Source of the DNA: Stappia sediminis
GTDB lineage: Bacteria > Pseudomonadota > Alphaproteobacteria > Rhizobiales > Stappiaceae
DNA length: 64,000 bases
Direction of reading: 5' to 3'
Assembly (NCBI RefSeq): GCF_009826895.1
Contig: NZ_WUMV01000008.1
Span: forward strand, 124,001-188,000
Made by a program: the position numbers and the translations under genes
Shown here: piece after piece, positions 9,383-16,766 of the stretch
How the letters are laid out: every line of letters starts with the position of its first letter
Numbering within the stretch: position 1 is the first letter of the stretch
Notes under the pieces: model-generated
Told to the model about the DNA's origin: nothing
Database searches by the model: none
What the model saw: the letters and a program-made list of their open reading frames with translations, nothing else

Positions 9383-10584
9383 GGCTTCACGAAACTCCAT
9401 TGGGTGACCGGCATCAGCGGGCGCCAGCCGGTAAGCCCGCCGACGGGCGAAGCGCGCTGGATACTGAGCCGGCAAAGTTCGCCGCCATGCTTTTCGTAAG
9501 CTTTCAAAAGCACCGCCTCGCTTTCAAGCGTCACCGCGTTGGCGACGAGACGCCCGCCGGATTTCAGCGCTTCGAGCGCGGCTTCAACCACGCCGGGAGC
9601 GGTGAGGCCGCCACCGAAAAAGACCGCATCCGGCCGGGGCAGGCCTTCCAAGCCTTCGGGCGCCGAAGCATCACGCAGATCTAGCCCCGGCGCGCCGAGG
9701 GCCGCGGCATTGGCAAGCGCAAAACCGCGCCGTTCGGCATGCGGCTCCAGCGCGATGGCCATAGCGCGTGGAGATGAGCGCATCCACTCGATGGAAACCG
9801 ATCCCGAGCCCGCCCCGACATCCCAAAGAAGCGCGCCCGGATGGGGCGCGAGCTTCGCAAGGGTTGCAGCCCTGATTTCCCGCTTGGTGATCTTTCCGTC
9901 ATGGCGAAAAGCATCATCCGGCAGGCCGGGAACGCGGGAACGCACCGGCGTGTCGCGAACGGGCACGGCCTCTATCGCCATCAGATTGAGATCGGCGACA
10001 GTCTCGTGCCAGCTTTCGGCAATGCCCGAGACGATACGTTCGCGGGGACCGCCAAGGTGTTCCAGCACCGTCATGCGGCTTGCGCCATAGCCCTCATCGG
10101 CCAGGATATCGGCAGCAAGCCGCGGCGTTTCGCCGTCGGTGGTGAGACAAAGCAGACGCGCGCCGGGGTAAAGATGCGCCCTGAGGCCATCGAGCGGGCG
10201 GCCATGAAACGACAGCGTTTCCACATCCTGCAGCGGCCAGCAAAGCCTTGATGCGGCAAGGGAAAACGCCGACTGCGCAGGAAGCACCGTCATCTCGCCC
10301 ACCGGGAAACGACGCGACAAAGTGGCACCGAGGCCAAAGCACATGGGATCGCCGGTGGCGAGTGCAACGGTCGGTCTTCCACGCCTTTGGTCGATCAGTT
10401 CAAGGCCGTCTGAAAAGGGGACGGGCCACTGCACGACTTCGCCGGGAACAGGGTCGAGAAGCTCCAGATGCCTTTTGCCGCCGATGACGAATTCGGCGGA
10501 TTTCAGCGCCGATCTTGCAACCTCGGACAGCCCGGCAAGGCCGTCCTCGCCTATGCCGATCACCGTCAGCCAGGGAGCGGTCAT
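9379..10584 (-). CDS. cobL: Precorrin-6Y C5,15-methyltransferase (decarboxylating)
   Basis: 401-residue CbiE-CbiT fusion. The N-terminal tetrapyrrole methylase half starts LTVIGIGEDGLAGLS. The C-terminal half has the class I SAM-binding loop LLWDVGAGSGSVSIEWMR. CobL methylates C-5 and C-15 and decarboxylates the C-12 acetate. Four-base ATGA overlaps on both sides (cobH upstream, cobI downstream) place it inside the operon. Confidence 0.93.
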   Translation of the reverse strand: MTAPWLTVIGIGEDGLAGLSEVARSALKSAEFVIGGKRHLELLDPVPGEVVQWPVPFSDGLELIDQRRGRPTVALATGDPMCFGLGATLSRRFPVGEMTVLPAQSAFSLAASRLCWPLQDVETLSFHGRPLDGLRAHLYPGARLLCLTTDGETPRLAADILADEGYGASRMTVLEHLGGPRERIVSGIAESWHETVADLNLMAIEAVPVRDTPVRSRVPGLPDDAFRHDGKITKREIRAATLAKLAPHPGALLWDVGAGSGSVSIEWMRSSPRAMAIALEPHAERRGFALANAAALGAPGLDLRDASAPEGLEGLPRPDAVFFGGGLTAPGVVEAALEALKSGGRLVANAVTLESEAVLLKAYEKHGGELCRLSIQRASPVGGLTGWRPLMPVTQWSFVKP

Positions 10585-11249
10585 GTGGCGCGCTCCTCCG
10601 GCAATCCTGCTGCCAGCGCGTTGACGGCGGCGGAGGCGAGCGCGGAGCCACCGCGACGGCCTTTCAGCGCCAGAAAGGGAACTCCAAAGGGGTTTTCGGC
10701 CAGCGCATCCTTCGATTCCGCCGCACCGACGAAGCCGACCGGAAAACCGAGGATCGCAGCCGGTTTCGGATAGCCTTCCGCAATGCGCTCAAGCAGGTGG
10801 AAAAGCGCGGTCGGTGCATTGCCGATGGCAACGACAGCCCCTTCCAGACGCTCGGCCCAAAGATCGACAGCCGCCGCCGAGCGTGTCGTGCCGAGCCTTT
10901 CGGCAAGGACCGGCACGCGGACATCATCGAGCGTGCAGACGATCTCGTTCCCCTCCTTGAGGTACTTACGGATAATCCCGTGTTCGACCATCTTCACGTC
11001 GGTGAAAATCGGCGCACCCGAGCCAATCGCGCGCTTCGCTTGCGAAACGATATCCCCGCCCCATGAAAGCTCGCCTACGATATCGGGCATGCCGCAAGCG
11101 TGGACGAGGCGGATCGCGACCTCCCGAAGATCTTCGGGAAAACGGTCGAGCTTTGCCTCCTCGCGCACGATGGCGAAGGACTGGCGGTAGATCGCAGCCG
11201 GGTCGCGCTCGTAGTCGTAAAGACGGGCGGGCGCGCCGGTGTCGCTCAC
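10581..11249 (-). CDS. cobH: Precorrin-8X methylmutase
   Basis: Moves the C-11 methyl group to C-12 to form hydrogenobyrinate or cobyrinate. 222 residues, the family's usual size. RLVHACGMPDIVGEL places the conserved active-site His at about residue 50. GAPIFTDVKMVEHGI and IGNAPTALFHLLE are further CobH/CbiC blocks. It overlaps cbiX upstream and cobL downstream by 4 bp each. Confidence 0.94.
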   Translation of the reverse strand: MSDTGAPARLYDYERDPAAIYRQSFAIVREEAKLDRFPEDLREVAIRLVHACGMPDIVGELSWGGDIVSQAKRAIGSGAPIFTDVKMVEHGIIRKYLKEGNEIVCTLDDVRVPVLAERLGTTRSAAAVDLWAERLEGAVVAIGNAPTALFHLLERIAEGYPKPAAILGFPVGFVGAAESKDALAENPFGVPFLALKGRRGGSALASAAVNALAAGLPEERAT

Positions 11250-12346
11250 GTTCGCCTCATGGATTTCGGCCCGAGCGGATGGTCCGCATGCGGGTAAGGA
11301 TGGTGGTGATGACCGTGATTGTGGGAATGATCGTGATCGTGATGATGGTGGTGATCATCCCCGTGGTGATGATCATGGGCGTGATCATGGTGATGATGAT
11401 GACCGCCTTCGCGCACCTGTTTCTCGCAGGCACCCGTGCAAATATCGTCGCAAAGATGGCATTCGGCAGACGACCCGAGCCCTTCCACATGATGGTGGTG
11501 GCTTTCCTGGCGAAGGCCGATTTCCGCCTCGAAACCAAGCACCTGCTCGCGGTATTTGCAAAGCTGGCAGTTCATCACGTTCGTGCCTTGAAGGATTTCC
11601 TCCACGCGCTCCACGAAGGTGTCGATCACCTGCGGATGGTCGTTCAGGTAGCCGGCCTTTACGAATTCGATGCCTGGATGACGCTCCGCCACCTCATCGG
11701 TGAAGGAATAGATGCGGCTGACGAGAACGCCTGTAAAAAGGAAATACGGGAAGACGACGATGCGCCGGTAACCGAGCTTCGCCGCATGTTCGAGTGCGGG
11801 TTCCACAAGCGGAAAGGTGACGCCGGAATAGGCGGTTTCCGCCCAGCCGAAGCCCATGCCTTCCCAAAGCAGGCGGGTGATCTTGGCAACGTTGGAATTG
11901 GCATCCGGGTCTGACGAGCCACGGCCCACGACGACGAGCAGCGTCTCATGCATCGGCACGTCGCCGCCCGCCGCTTCCAGCGCTTCGCGCACGCGGTCGC
12001 CGGCCGCGCGAACCATGCGCGTATCGATGGCAAGCTCGCGGCCATAATCGATGCGAACGCCCTTGTTTTCGGCCTGATAGGTGTTGAGGACCGAAGGAAT
12101 GTCGTTCTTGGCGTGGCCGGCGGCAAAGAGCATGCCCGGAACGGCGAGAATGCGCGTGCAGCCAGAATCGCGCAGCTTGTCGAGGCCTTCGCGAATCACC
12201 GGTTCTGCAAATTCCAGATAGCCGTATTCGACCGGCCAGTCGGGAAAGCGTTCCTTCAAACGCTCCGAAAGGGTGGCGAACTGGCGCACGGCGGCGCGGT
12301 TGCGGCTGCCGTGACCGCAGATCATGAGACCGAGTTTCTCGCTCAT
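11246..12346 (-). CDS. cbiX: Sirohydrochlorin cobaltochelatase, long His-rich form
   Basis: 366 residues. Two CbiX repeats span ~1-250; the first has the metal-site His in MICGHGSRNRA. A Cys motif MNCQLCKYR (MxCxxC) near residue 256 and a second Cys cluster (CHLCDDICTGAC) follow, then a tail from ~310 in which His and Asp dominate. Long CbiX proteins with an MxCxxC Fe-S site and a poly-His tail are known from Bacillus megaterium. The enzyme inserts Co2+ into sirohydrochlorin, so the pathway here inserts cobalt early. The tail may store or hand over cobalt. It is coupled by ATGA to the small membrane protein gene upstream and to cobH downstream. Confidence 0.9.
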   Translation of the reverse strand: MSEKLGLMICGHGSRNRAAVRQFATLSERLKERFPDWPVEYGYLEFAEPVIREGLDKLRDSGCTRILAVPGMLFAAGHAKNDIPSVLNTYQAENKGVRIDYGRELAIDTRMVRAAGDRVREALEAAGGDVPMHETLLVVVGRGSSDPDANSNVAKITRLLWEGMGFGWAETAYSGVTFPLVEPALEHAAKLGYRRIVVFPYFLFTGVLVSRIYSFTDEVAERHPGIEFVKAGYLNDHPQVIDTFVERVEEILQGTNVMNCQLCKYREQVLGFEAEIGLRQESHHHHVEGLGSSAECHLCDDICTGACEKQVREGGHHHHHDHAHDHHHGDDHHHHHDHDHSHNHGHHHHPYPHADHPLGPKSMRRT

Positions 12347-12597
12347 CCGGCTGCCTCCGCCGTATCCGAATCGGCTTCGACCGCCTCTGCGTCTTCCATT
12401 CCCGCTTCAGCTTGCCTTTTGCGCTTCGCCTTCAGTGCGACGATGCCGGCAAGAACGGCTGATCCCGCGATCGCGGCAATGCCCGCCCAATGCGAATGGC
12501 CGGCAAGATCGCCGACATGGCCGACATGGGCATGGGCGACGGCGGGAAAGGCGACCGGCAAAAGCGCGGCTGCGGCTGAAAGAAAGGAACGAAACAT
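12343..12597 (-). CDS. Small His-containing membrane protein, DUF6732-like, first gene of cob operon
   Basis: 84 residues. A signal-peptide-like N-terminus (MFRSFLSAAAALLPVAFPAVAHA) is followed by a short HVGHVGDLAGHSHW segment, one membrane helix (~36-53), a basic stop-transfer run (KAKRKRQ) and an acidic tail. I recognise the pattern of a small alphaproteobacterial family found beside cobalt/B12 genes, but the family assignment is from memory. The clustered His residues at the membrane face would suit cobalt binding. It overlaps cbiX by 4 bp, so a cobalt-uptake or delivery role is inferred. Confidence 0.75.
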   Translation of the reverse strand: MFRSFLSAAAALLPVAFPAVAHAHVGHVGDLAGHSHWAGIAAIAGSAVLAGIVALKAKRKRQAEAGMEDAEAVEADSDTAEAAG

Positions 12598-12678
12598 GCG
12601 GAGAGACTCCCTCGTTCGGTCGAAAAGCGATTCGGCGACCAGACAGAGGGGGTGAAAACGAAAGAGGCCAAAGGCCAG

Positions 12679-12703
12679 CGCGCAAGCGAAAAGGGCTTGC
12701 GCG
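12679..12703 (-). terminator. Strong hairpin in cob operon leader
   Basis: A perfect 9-bp inverted repeat, CGCGCAAGC (12679-12687) and GCTTGCGCG (12695-12703), with a 7-base loop. In minus-strand reading a second small hairpin (GGCC-TTT-GGCC) and a T-rich stretch follow. It lies between the structured leader element and the first gene, the usual place for a riboswitch expression platform. Whether it terminates is inferred. Confidence 0.5.
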
Positions 12704-12714
12704 GGATCCTGCAG

Positions 12715-12797
12715 CTTCAGACAGCTCCGGACTGGGCCCCCGGATTGGGTCGACCGCCACCGAACTCGTTTTCAGCCCCTTACGGGACGCCGTCCTG
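12715..12797 (-). promoter_or_regulatory. Structured leader RNA, cobalamin-riboswitch-like but incomplete
   Basis: Read on the minus strand, GGACGGC at the 5' end pairs with GCTGTCT at the 3' end (7 pairs including wobbles). Inside are a CCC-GTAA-GGG-type hairpin, then CTGAAAACGAGTTCGGTG. This order recalls the 5' half of alphaproteobacterial cobalamin riboswitches. Near the 3' end, AGTCCGGAGCTGTC resembles the B12 box with two bases missing; its TCCGG/CCGGA arms also form a hairpin. The CCCGCAACTGT core is not seen. It may be a degenerate or variant B12 sensor, or a different RNA. The rest of 12598-13036 holds no gene I can support. Confidence 0.45.
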
Positions 12798-13036
12798 AGT
12801 TGCCGCACGCTAGTGGAGCGGGGAGCGGCCCGCAAGAAGAAATGCGACAGCCGCCGTCGGGCAAGCGGCGTGCCGCCGCGTGAATTTTTGCCGATGGCAG
12901 CGAGCAGGCCGCAAAAGGGGCGAAATTCATTTCCAACGCGGTCATTAAAATTGCCATAGAAATCCAAACGCGATTTTCAGCCTCTTTCGCAACATTTCCT
13001 CCGTAGGGGAAAGAAAAGATCCGGGAGGGGGGATAA

Positions 13037-13540
13037 ATGTCGGACGATTTCGCCGCGGGGCTCGCGGACGTAGCGAGCCGGGCCGAGCTCAAGGGTTTCG
13101 ATTTCGCATCCGCTTCCGTCGCCCGGGTTTCCATGCGGCCCGCCCCGATCCGCCCGCACTGGATCATCGAAGGCGAACCCGTGGCGCGTGTTTCACCGCT
13201 GGCGCGTTCGATCGACGGCTTTGCGAATACCGCCGTGTGGGATTGCACCGCCGGCAAATTCCACTGGTATTACGGCGGCGACGAAGCGGTCTACATCCTC
13301 GCAGGCACTGTCGAGGTAACCGCGCCCGACGGAACCCGGCGGCTGCTTCGCGCGGGCGATACCGCCTATTTTCCCGCAGGCGCATGGTTTCGCTGGCACG
13401 TTCATGAGTATGTACGCAAGGTCGCTTTCTGCCACGCCGTGCTGCCGCCTTTCGTGCGCTTCCAGATGAAGGCGCTGAGAAAACTGCGCGGGATCGGCCA
13501 AAAGCTTTTCGGCGACGCCAGGGTGCCCGGTCGCAATTAG
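13037..13540 (+). CDS. Cupin-domain protein
   Basis: 167 residues. The cupin barrel is seen in the middle: FHWYYGGDEAVYILAGTVEVTAPDG and later GDTAYFPAGAWFRWHVHEY. The first motif has a Glu-like position but the first His pair is reduced to one residue; the second motif keeps HVH. Cupins of this type bind a small ligand or metal. The ligand is unknown. It stands alone between the cob operon (divergent) and the ACT-domain gene. Confidence 0.75.
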   Translation: MSDDFAAGLADVASRAELKGFDFASASVARVSMRPAPIRPHWIIEGEPVARVSPLARSIDGFANTAVWDCTAGKFHWYYGGDEAVYILAGTVEVTAPDGTRRLLRAGDTAYFPAGAWFRWHVHEYVRKVAFCHAVLPPFVRFQMKALRKLRGIGQKLFGDARVPGRN

Positions 13541-13630
13541 ACCGGTTTAAGCCGCAAGTGCTGTGTTCATGTTGGCGCTACGGGACTACGCTACGTCAAA
13601 ACGACGCCGCGCTTGCCGAGGAACCGCCCC

Positions 13631-14152
13631 ATGCCCACCGACCTTGTGCTGACCGTTCTCGCAAACGACCGATCCGGTCTTGTCGAGAAACTTTCCGATG
13701 TCATCGCCGCCGAAAACGGCAACTGGGTCGAAAGCTCCATGGCGCGGCTCGCCGGCGAATTCGCAGGCATCGTCCGTGTATCGGTGGAGGATGCCCGCGT
13801 GCCGATGCTGGAAGAAGCGCTTGCCGGTCTTGGAACCGAAGGCATCTCCGTGACCGTGCGCCGGGGCGCGCCGACGCCGCCGCCGGAAGGCCGGCACGCT
13901 TCGCTTTCACTCGTCTGCCAGGACCACCCCGGCATCATCCATTCGGTGGCCGCCGCCCTTGCCGAGCACGGCGTTTCGATCGACGAACTGACGAGCGAGG
14001 TCTTTCCCGGCTCGATGAGCGGCGAGCGGATGTTCGGCGTTCAGGCCGACATCGTTCTGCCGCCCGGCACCGACGAAGGCGACCTTCGTGCCGCGCTTGA
14101 AGATCTTGCCGGCGACCTGATGGCGGAGATCGACTTCAAGAAGGAAGATTGA
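13631..14152 (+). CDS. Double ACT-domain protein, GcvR-like
   Basis: ~173 residues with two ACT domains in tandem: LVLTVLANDRSGLVEKLSDVI at the N-terminus and SLVCQDHPGIIHSVAAALAEHG from about residue 90. This is the layout of GcvR-type regulators, which act by protein contact and sense amino acids such as glycine. ATG 13631 is preferred over 13613 because GAGGAA sits 7 bases upstream. No glycine-cleavage genes are in the window, so the partner is unknown. Confidence 0.8.
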   Translation: MPTDLVLTVLANDRSGLVEKLSDVIAAENGNWVESSMARLAGEFAGIVRVSVEDARVPMLEEALAGLGTEGISVTVRRGAPTPPPEGRHASLSLVCQDHPGIIHSVAAALAEHGVSIDELTSEVFPGSMSGERMFGVQADIVLPPGTDEGDLRAALEDLAGDLMAEIDFKKED

Positions 14153-14221
14153 GGGAGATCCCGGCTCTGCGAAGCGGCATTGCATGCCGCATCGCGTCCG
14201 GGATGACATTCTTGAACGGAA

Positions 14222-15367
14222 TCAACCCCGCCTGACCGCCACCAGATGGTTGTCCCAGGCGATGCCCGCCGAAAGGCTGAGCGCGGCGGGGGTTGAAGCC
14301 GGATCGTCCGAATAGCTCAAGCCCCCGCGCCCGTCCGAGATCAGGAAGCCGGTCTCGTCGAGCGCCGCGACACCGCAGCCGTCGGCTACGTCCTGAGCAC
14401 CGAGATAGCGCCCGTCGGCAGCCGACCAGTAAAGGATACGGCTTCCGCGCGGATGCGAGGTGGCGACGACTTCTCCGCTTGCGTTGACCGCGACCGAGCC
14501 GACGTAATTGGCAAGCCGGTCCTGCACCGCATCGGGCGCGGAAAAGAGCTTCGGCGATCCCTCGCGGGTGAGCCTTGCCAGAAGCGGCGGACGGTCGCCC
14601 TCCGGCCCCTCGTACTGGCCGCCGACCCATATGCCGCCCGCACCATCCATCGCCATATGACGCAATGACAACTGATGAAGCGTCTTGTCGAGCCTGTGCG
14701 AGGCGACGATCTCGCCGCTCTCCCGGTCGATGAAGACGACCGTCGGCACCATCGTGTCGATGTTGAGCTTTTCCCTGCCCTTGTCGGGGTGGGTGAGAAT
14801 GCCACCGTTTGCGACGACAAGCTTTCTCCCGTCCCCGGAAAGGAGCAGATCGTGCGGGCCGATGCCGCCCGTTTCCATCTCGCCGATGCGTGCCGGCACA
14901 TCGCCGCTGACGTCATAGACGCCGAGGAGCCCGCGCCCGGCCTCATAGTCGTTTTCCGTCGCGTAGACGAGACGCCCGTTCGGCGAAAAGACGCCGTGAC
15001 CGTAAAAATGCCGGCCCCTTGGCGCGGTAATGACATGCGGCTCGCGCGTGCCCGCGATATCGAACATGACCGCGAAATTGCCTGGCCTGCGGGCGAAGGC
15101 GATGCCGCGTTTTCCAGCAGGGTCGAAGGCGATGTCATGGCCCCGCTCGGGCAGCGGGATACTGACGACCTCGAAGCCTTCGGGCGTCACGACGGCGATG
15201 GAGTGGGTGCCGTCCGCCCCGCGCCGCGCACCGGCGAAAAGCGGCTCATCCGGCGACGGGTCGTAAAGGCCAGCCGCCAGCACCGGCGTTTTCGAAAACG
15301 CCAGGCCCGCCGAGCCGGCAAAAAGCATCCGCATGAGGTGGCGGCGGTCAATCTCCGTCGAGCGCAT
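14222..15367 (-). CDS. DUF1513 protein, periplasmic beta-propeller in iron operon
   Basis: About 381 residues from ATG 15367 (MRSTEIDRRHLMRMLFAG). The DRRHLMRMLF segment followed by a hydrophobic stretch and SKTPVLAAG looks like a twin-arginine signal. The body is a YVTN/WD-like propeller (HGVFSPNGRLVYATENDYE, PHDLLLSGDGRKLVVANGG). DUF1513 proteins sit in imelysin/di-heme operons linked to iron acquisition. The start overlaps the preceding imelysin gene by 20 bp. It is last in the operon. The function is unknown beyond the context. Confidence 0.8.
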   Translation of the reverse strand: MRSTEIDRRHLMRMLFAGSAGLAFSKTPVLAAGLYDPSPDEPLFAGARRGADGTHSIAVVTPEGFEVVSIPLPERGHDIAFDPAGKRGIAFARRPGNFAVMFDIAGTREPHVITAPRGRHFYGHGVFSPNGRLVYATENDYEAGRGLLGVYDVSGDVPARIGEMETGGIGPHDLLLSGDGRKLVVANGGILTHPDKGREKLNIDTMVPTVVFIDRESGEIVASHRLDKTLHQLSLRHMAMDGAGGIWVGGQYEGPEGDRPPLLARLTREGSPKLFSAPDAVQDRLANYVGSVAVNASGEVVATSHPRGSRILYWSAADGRYLGAQDVADGCGVAALDETGFLISDGRGGLSYSDDPASTPAALSLSAGIAWDNHLVAVRRG

Positions 15368-16760
15368 TGAAGCCTCCTGAAAGTTCCAGATATCCGGCAA
15401 GCTGCTTTCCCATGAGGTCGCGGAAATTGGCTGTGCCAAGCGCGATTACTTCAAGCCGCCGGCGGGCTTTCTCATCGCCAAGAACGGCGGAAAGCGGCTC
15501 GGAAAATCCGTTGAGCGCATCGACGGCAAGCTTGTTTTCAAATGAGAGGGAACCTGAAAGCCAGCGGCCATCCTCAGGTGCCGCTTCCACGAAGCCGCCG
15601 GCTGCTATCGCCTCGCCCAAGGCGCCGAGGCCCCCGGCAAGATAGACGAACTCGTTTCCGCTTCTGGAAAAGGGCGCACGTGCCGCGCGGGCGCGCGGGT
15701 CGCTCTGTTCAAGCACACGTTCCAGAACCTGATCCCGCAAGAGCGCAAGGCCCGTCAACAACGCGTTGAAGACCTCCTCTACGGCTTCCTTTTGCGTTTT
15801 CACGAGGGGGTTTTCCGGCGAAGGGCTCAAGAGCAGGCCCGTCTGGCCCTCGCCCTTCCCGTAAGCTTCTTTCAGGTTTTCCGCCGTGTTCGTGAGCCTT
15901 GCCGCAATCGCCCCGGCATAACCGCAGGCGAAAGCGCCCTTTTCGCTTGAGCCGTCAAGCACGACATCGCCATGGGAAGAAAACGCCACCCATTCGAGCG
16001 CGGACAGGCCCTGAAGCGCGACGCTTTTTTCGCGCAAGCCCTCGGGCTTCGTGGCCTTTGGATCGGGCTTTGCCATGAGTCTGTCGACCTGACGGCGGAC
16101 GACGCTGCGCGCATCGGGAATGAAGGCGAGACGCTCCAGCCGGTTTTCATCCGCCAGCGCGCCGAAGCGCAGGACAGCGACGCGCACATAGGCATCCACG
16201 CTTTCGCGGAAGGCGTTCGCGAATGCGGCTTTCTTCTCCGCCGAGGCCGGATCGGCGCAGGCAGCGTCAATCGCCTCGGGCAGTTTCGCGAAGGTTTCGG
16301 CCAGCACGGCGGATTTCGGCACCGCGTAATTCTCGACGAGGTTCCTGACGATTGGCGAATAGTCGATCGTGGGCTGGGCGGAAACAGGAACCGCGAGTAG
16401 CGAGAGAGCGGCGAGGGCCAAAGCGACCCGCGCGAAGACGTTGGTTAGCCGGTTATGGATACCGGGTCTGGCCGGTGGCTGCACCTCTCCCCTGGTGGGA
16501 GAGGCCGGCGCGGAACGTGCCGGGTGAGGGGGGCAAAGATTGTATTTTTTTTGCGGACGCCGCACACCCTCACCCTGACCCTCTCCCTTCAAGGGAGAGG
16601 GAACCAGCGCGCGGCTATCGCTCAGGCGAAACCAGAAACGTTTTCCTGGACCGAAGGCCGTATGGTCGGACGCAGGCTTATTTGAACAACCAGACGCCTC
16701 CACTCGGAAATGACGAACCGAGGCGCTTGAAATCGACAAACCGATACCAAATAAACGCAT
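15348..16760 (-). CDS. Imelysin-family protein with repeat-derived N-terminus
   Basis: The conserved part begins at about residue 107, with a signal-like stretch (RVALALAALSLLAVPVSA), then an imelysin/peptidase M75 domain. The helical core has LQGLSALEWVAF where the classic GxHxxE would be, so His is replaced by Ser. Upstream, the frame stays open through two copies of the palindromic repeat to ATG 16760, which has GAGG 4 bases before it and follows the di-heme gene stop by 6 bp. GTG 16484 inside the repeat and TTG 16421 are other possible starts. The true N-terminus is unresolved. It probably works with the neighbouring imelysin and di-heme protein in periplasmic iron handling. Confidence 0.75.
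   Translation of the reverse strand: MRLFGIGLSISSASVRHFRVEASGCSNKPASDHTAFGPGKRFWFRLSDSRALVPSPLKGEGQGEGVRRPQKKYNLCPPHPARSAPASPTRGEVQPPARPGIHNRLTNVFARVALALAALSLLAVPVSAQPTIDYSPIVRNLVENYAVPKSAVLAETFAKLPEAIDAACADPASAEKKAAFANAFRESVDAYVRVAVLRFGALADENRLERLAFIPDARSVVRRQVDRLMAKPDPKATKPEGLREKSVALQGLSALEWVAFSSHGDVVLDGSSEKGAFACGYAGAIAARLTNTAENLKEAYGKGEGQTGLLLSPSPENPLVKTQKEAVEEVFNALLTGLALLRDQVLERVLEQSDPRARAARAPFSRSGNEFVYLAGGLGALGEAIAAGGFVEAAPEDGRWLSGSLSFENKLAVDALNGFSEPLSAVLGDEKARRRLEVIALGTANFRDLMGKQLAGYLELSGGFNALDGD
16480..16535. repeat. Palindromic repeat copy 2, inside the imelysin reading frame
   Basis: CCTCTCCC (16484-16491) pairs with GGGAGAGG (16497-16504). A second arm region, GCCGGCGCGGAACGTGCCGG, and GTGAGGGG follow. 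This is the variant seen between genes in many Hyphomicrobiales. It lies at the 5' end of the second imelysin gene and is translated if upstream starts are used. Confidence 0.75.
16566..16603. repeat. Palindromic repeat copy 3
   Basis: CCCTCACCCTGA followed by CCCTCTCCC (16579-16587), TTCAA and GGGAGAGGG (16593-16601). It is nearly identical to the copy near 5.97 kb. With copy 2 it makes a head-to-tail mosaic at the start of the second imelysin gene. Confidence 0.8.
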
Positions 16761-16766
16761 GAAGCC

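Noticed and set aside
12715-12797. Standard full cobalamin riboswitch
   Set aside because: The conserved CCCGCAACTGT core and the long P4-P6 part are missing, so only a riboswitch-like element is claimed.
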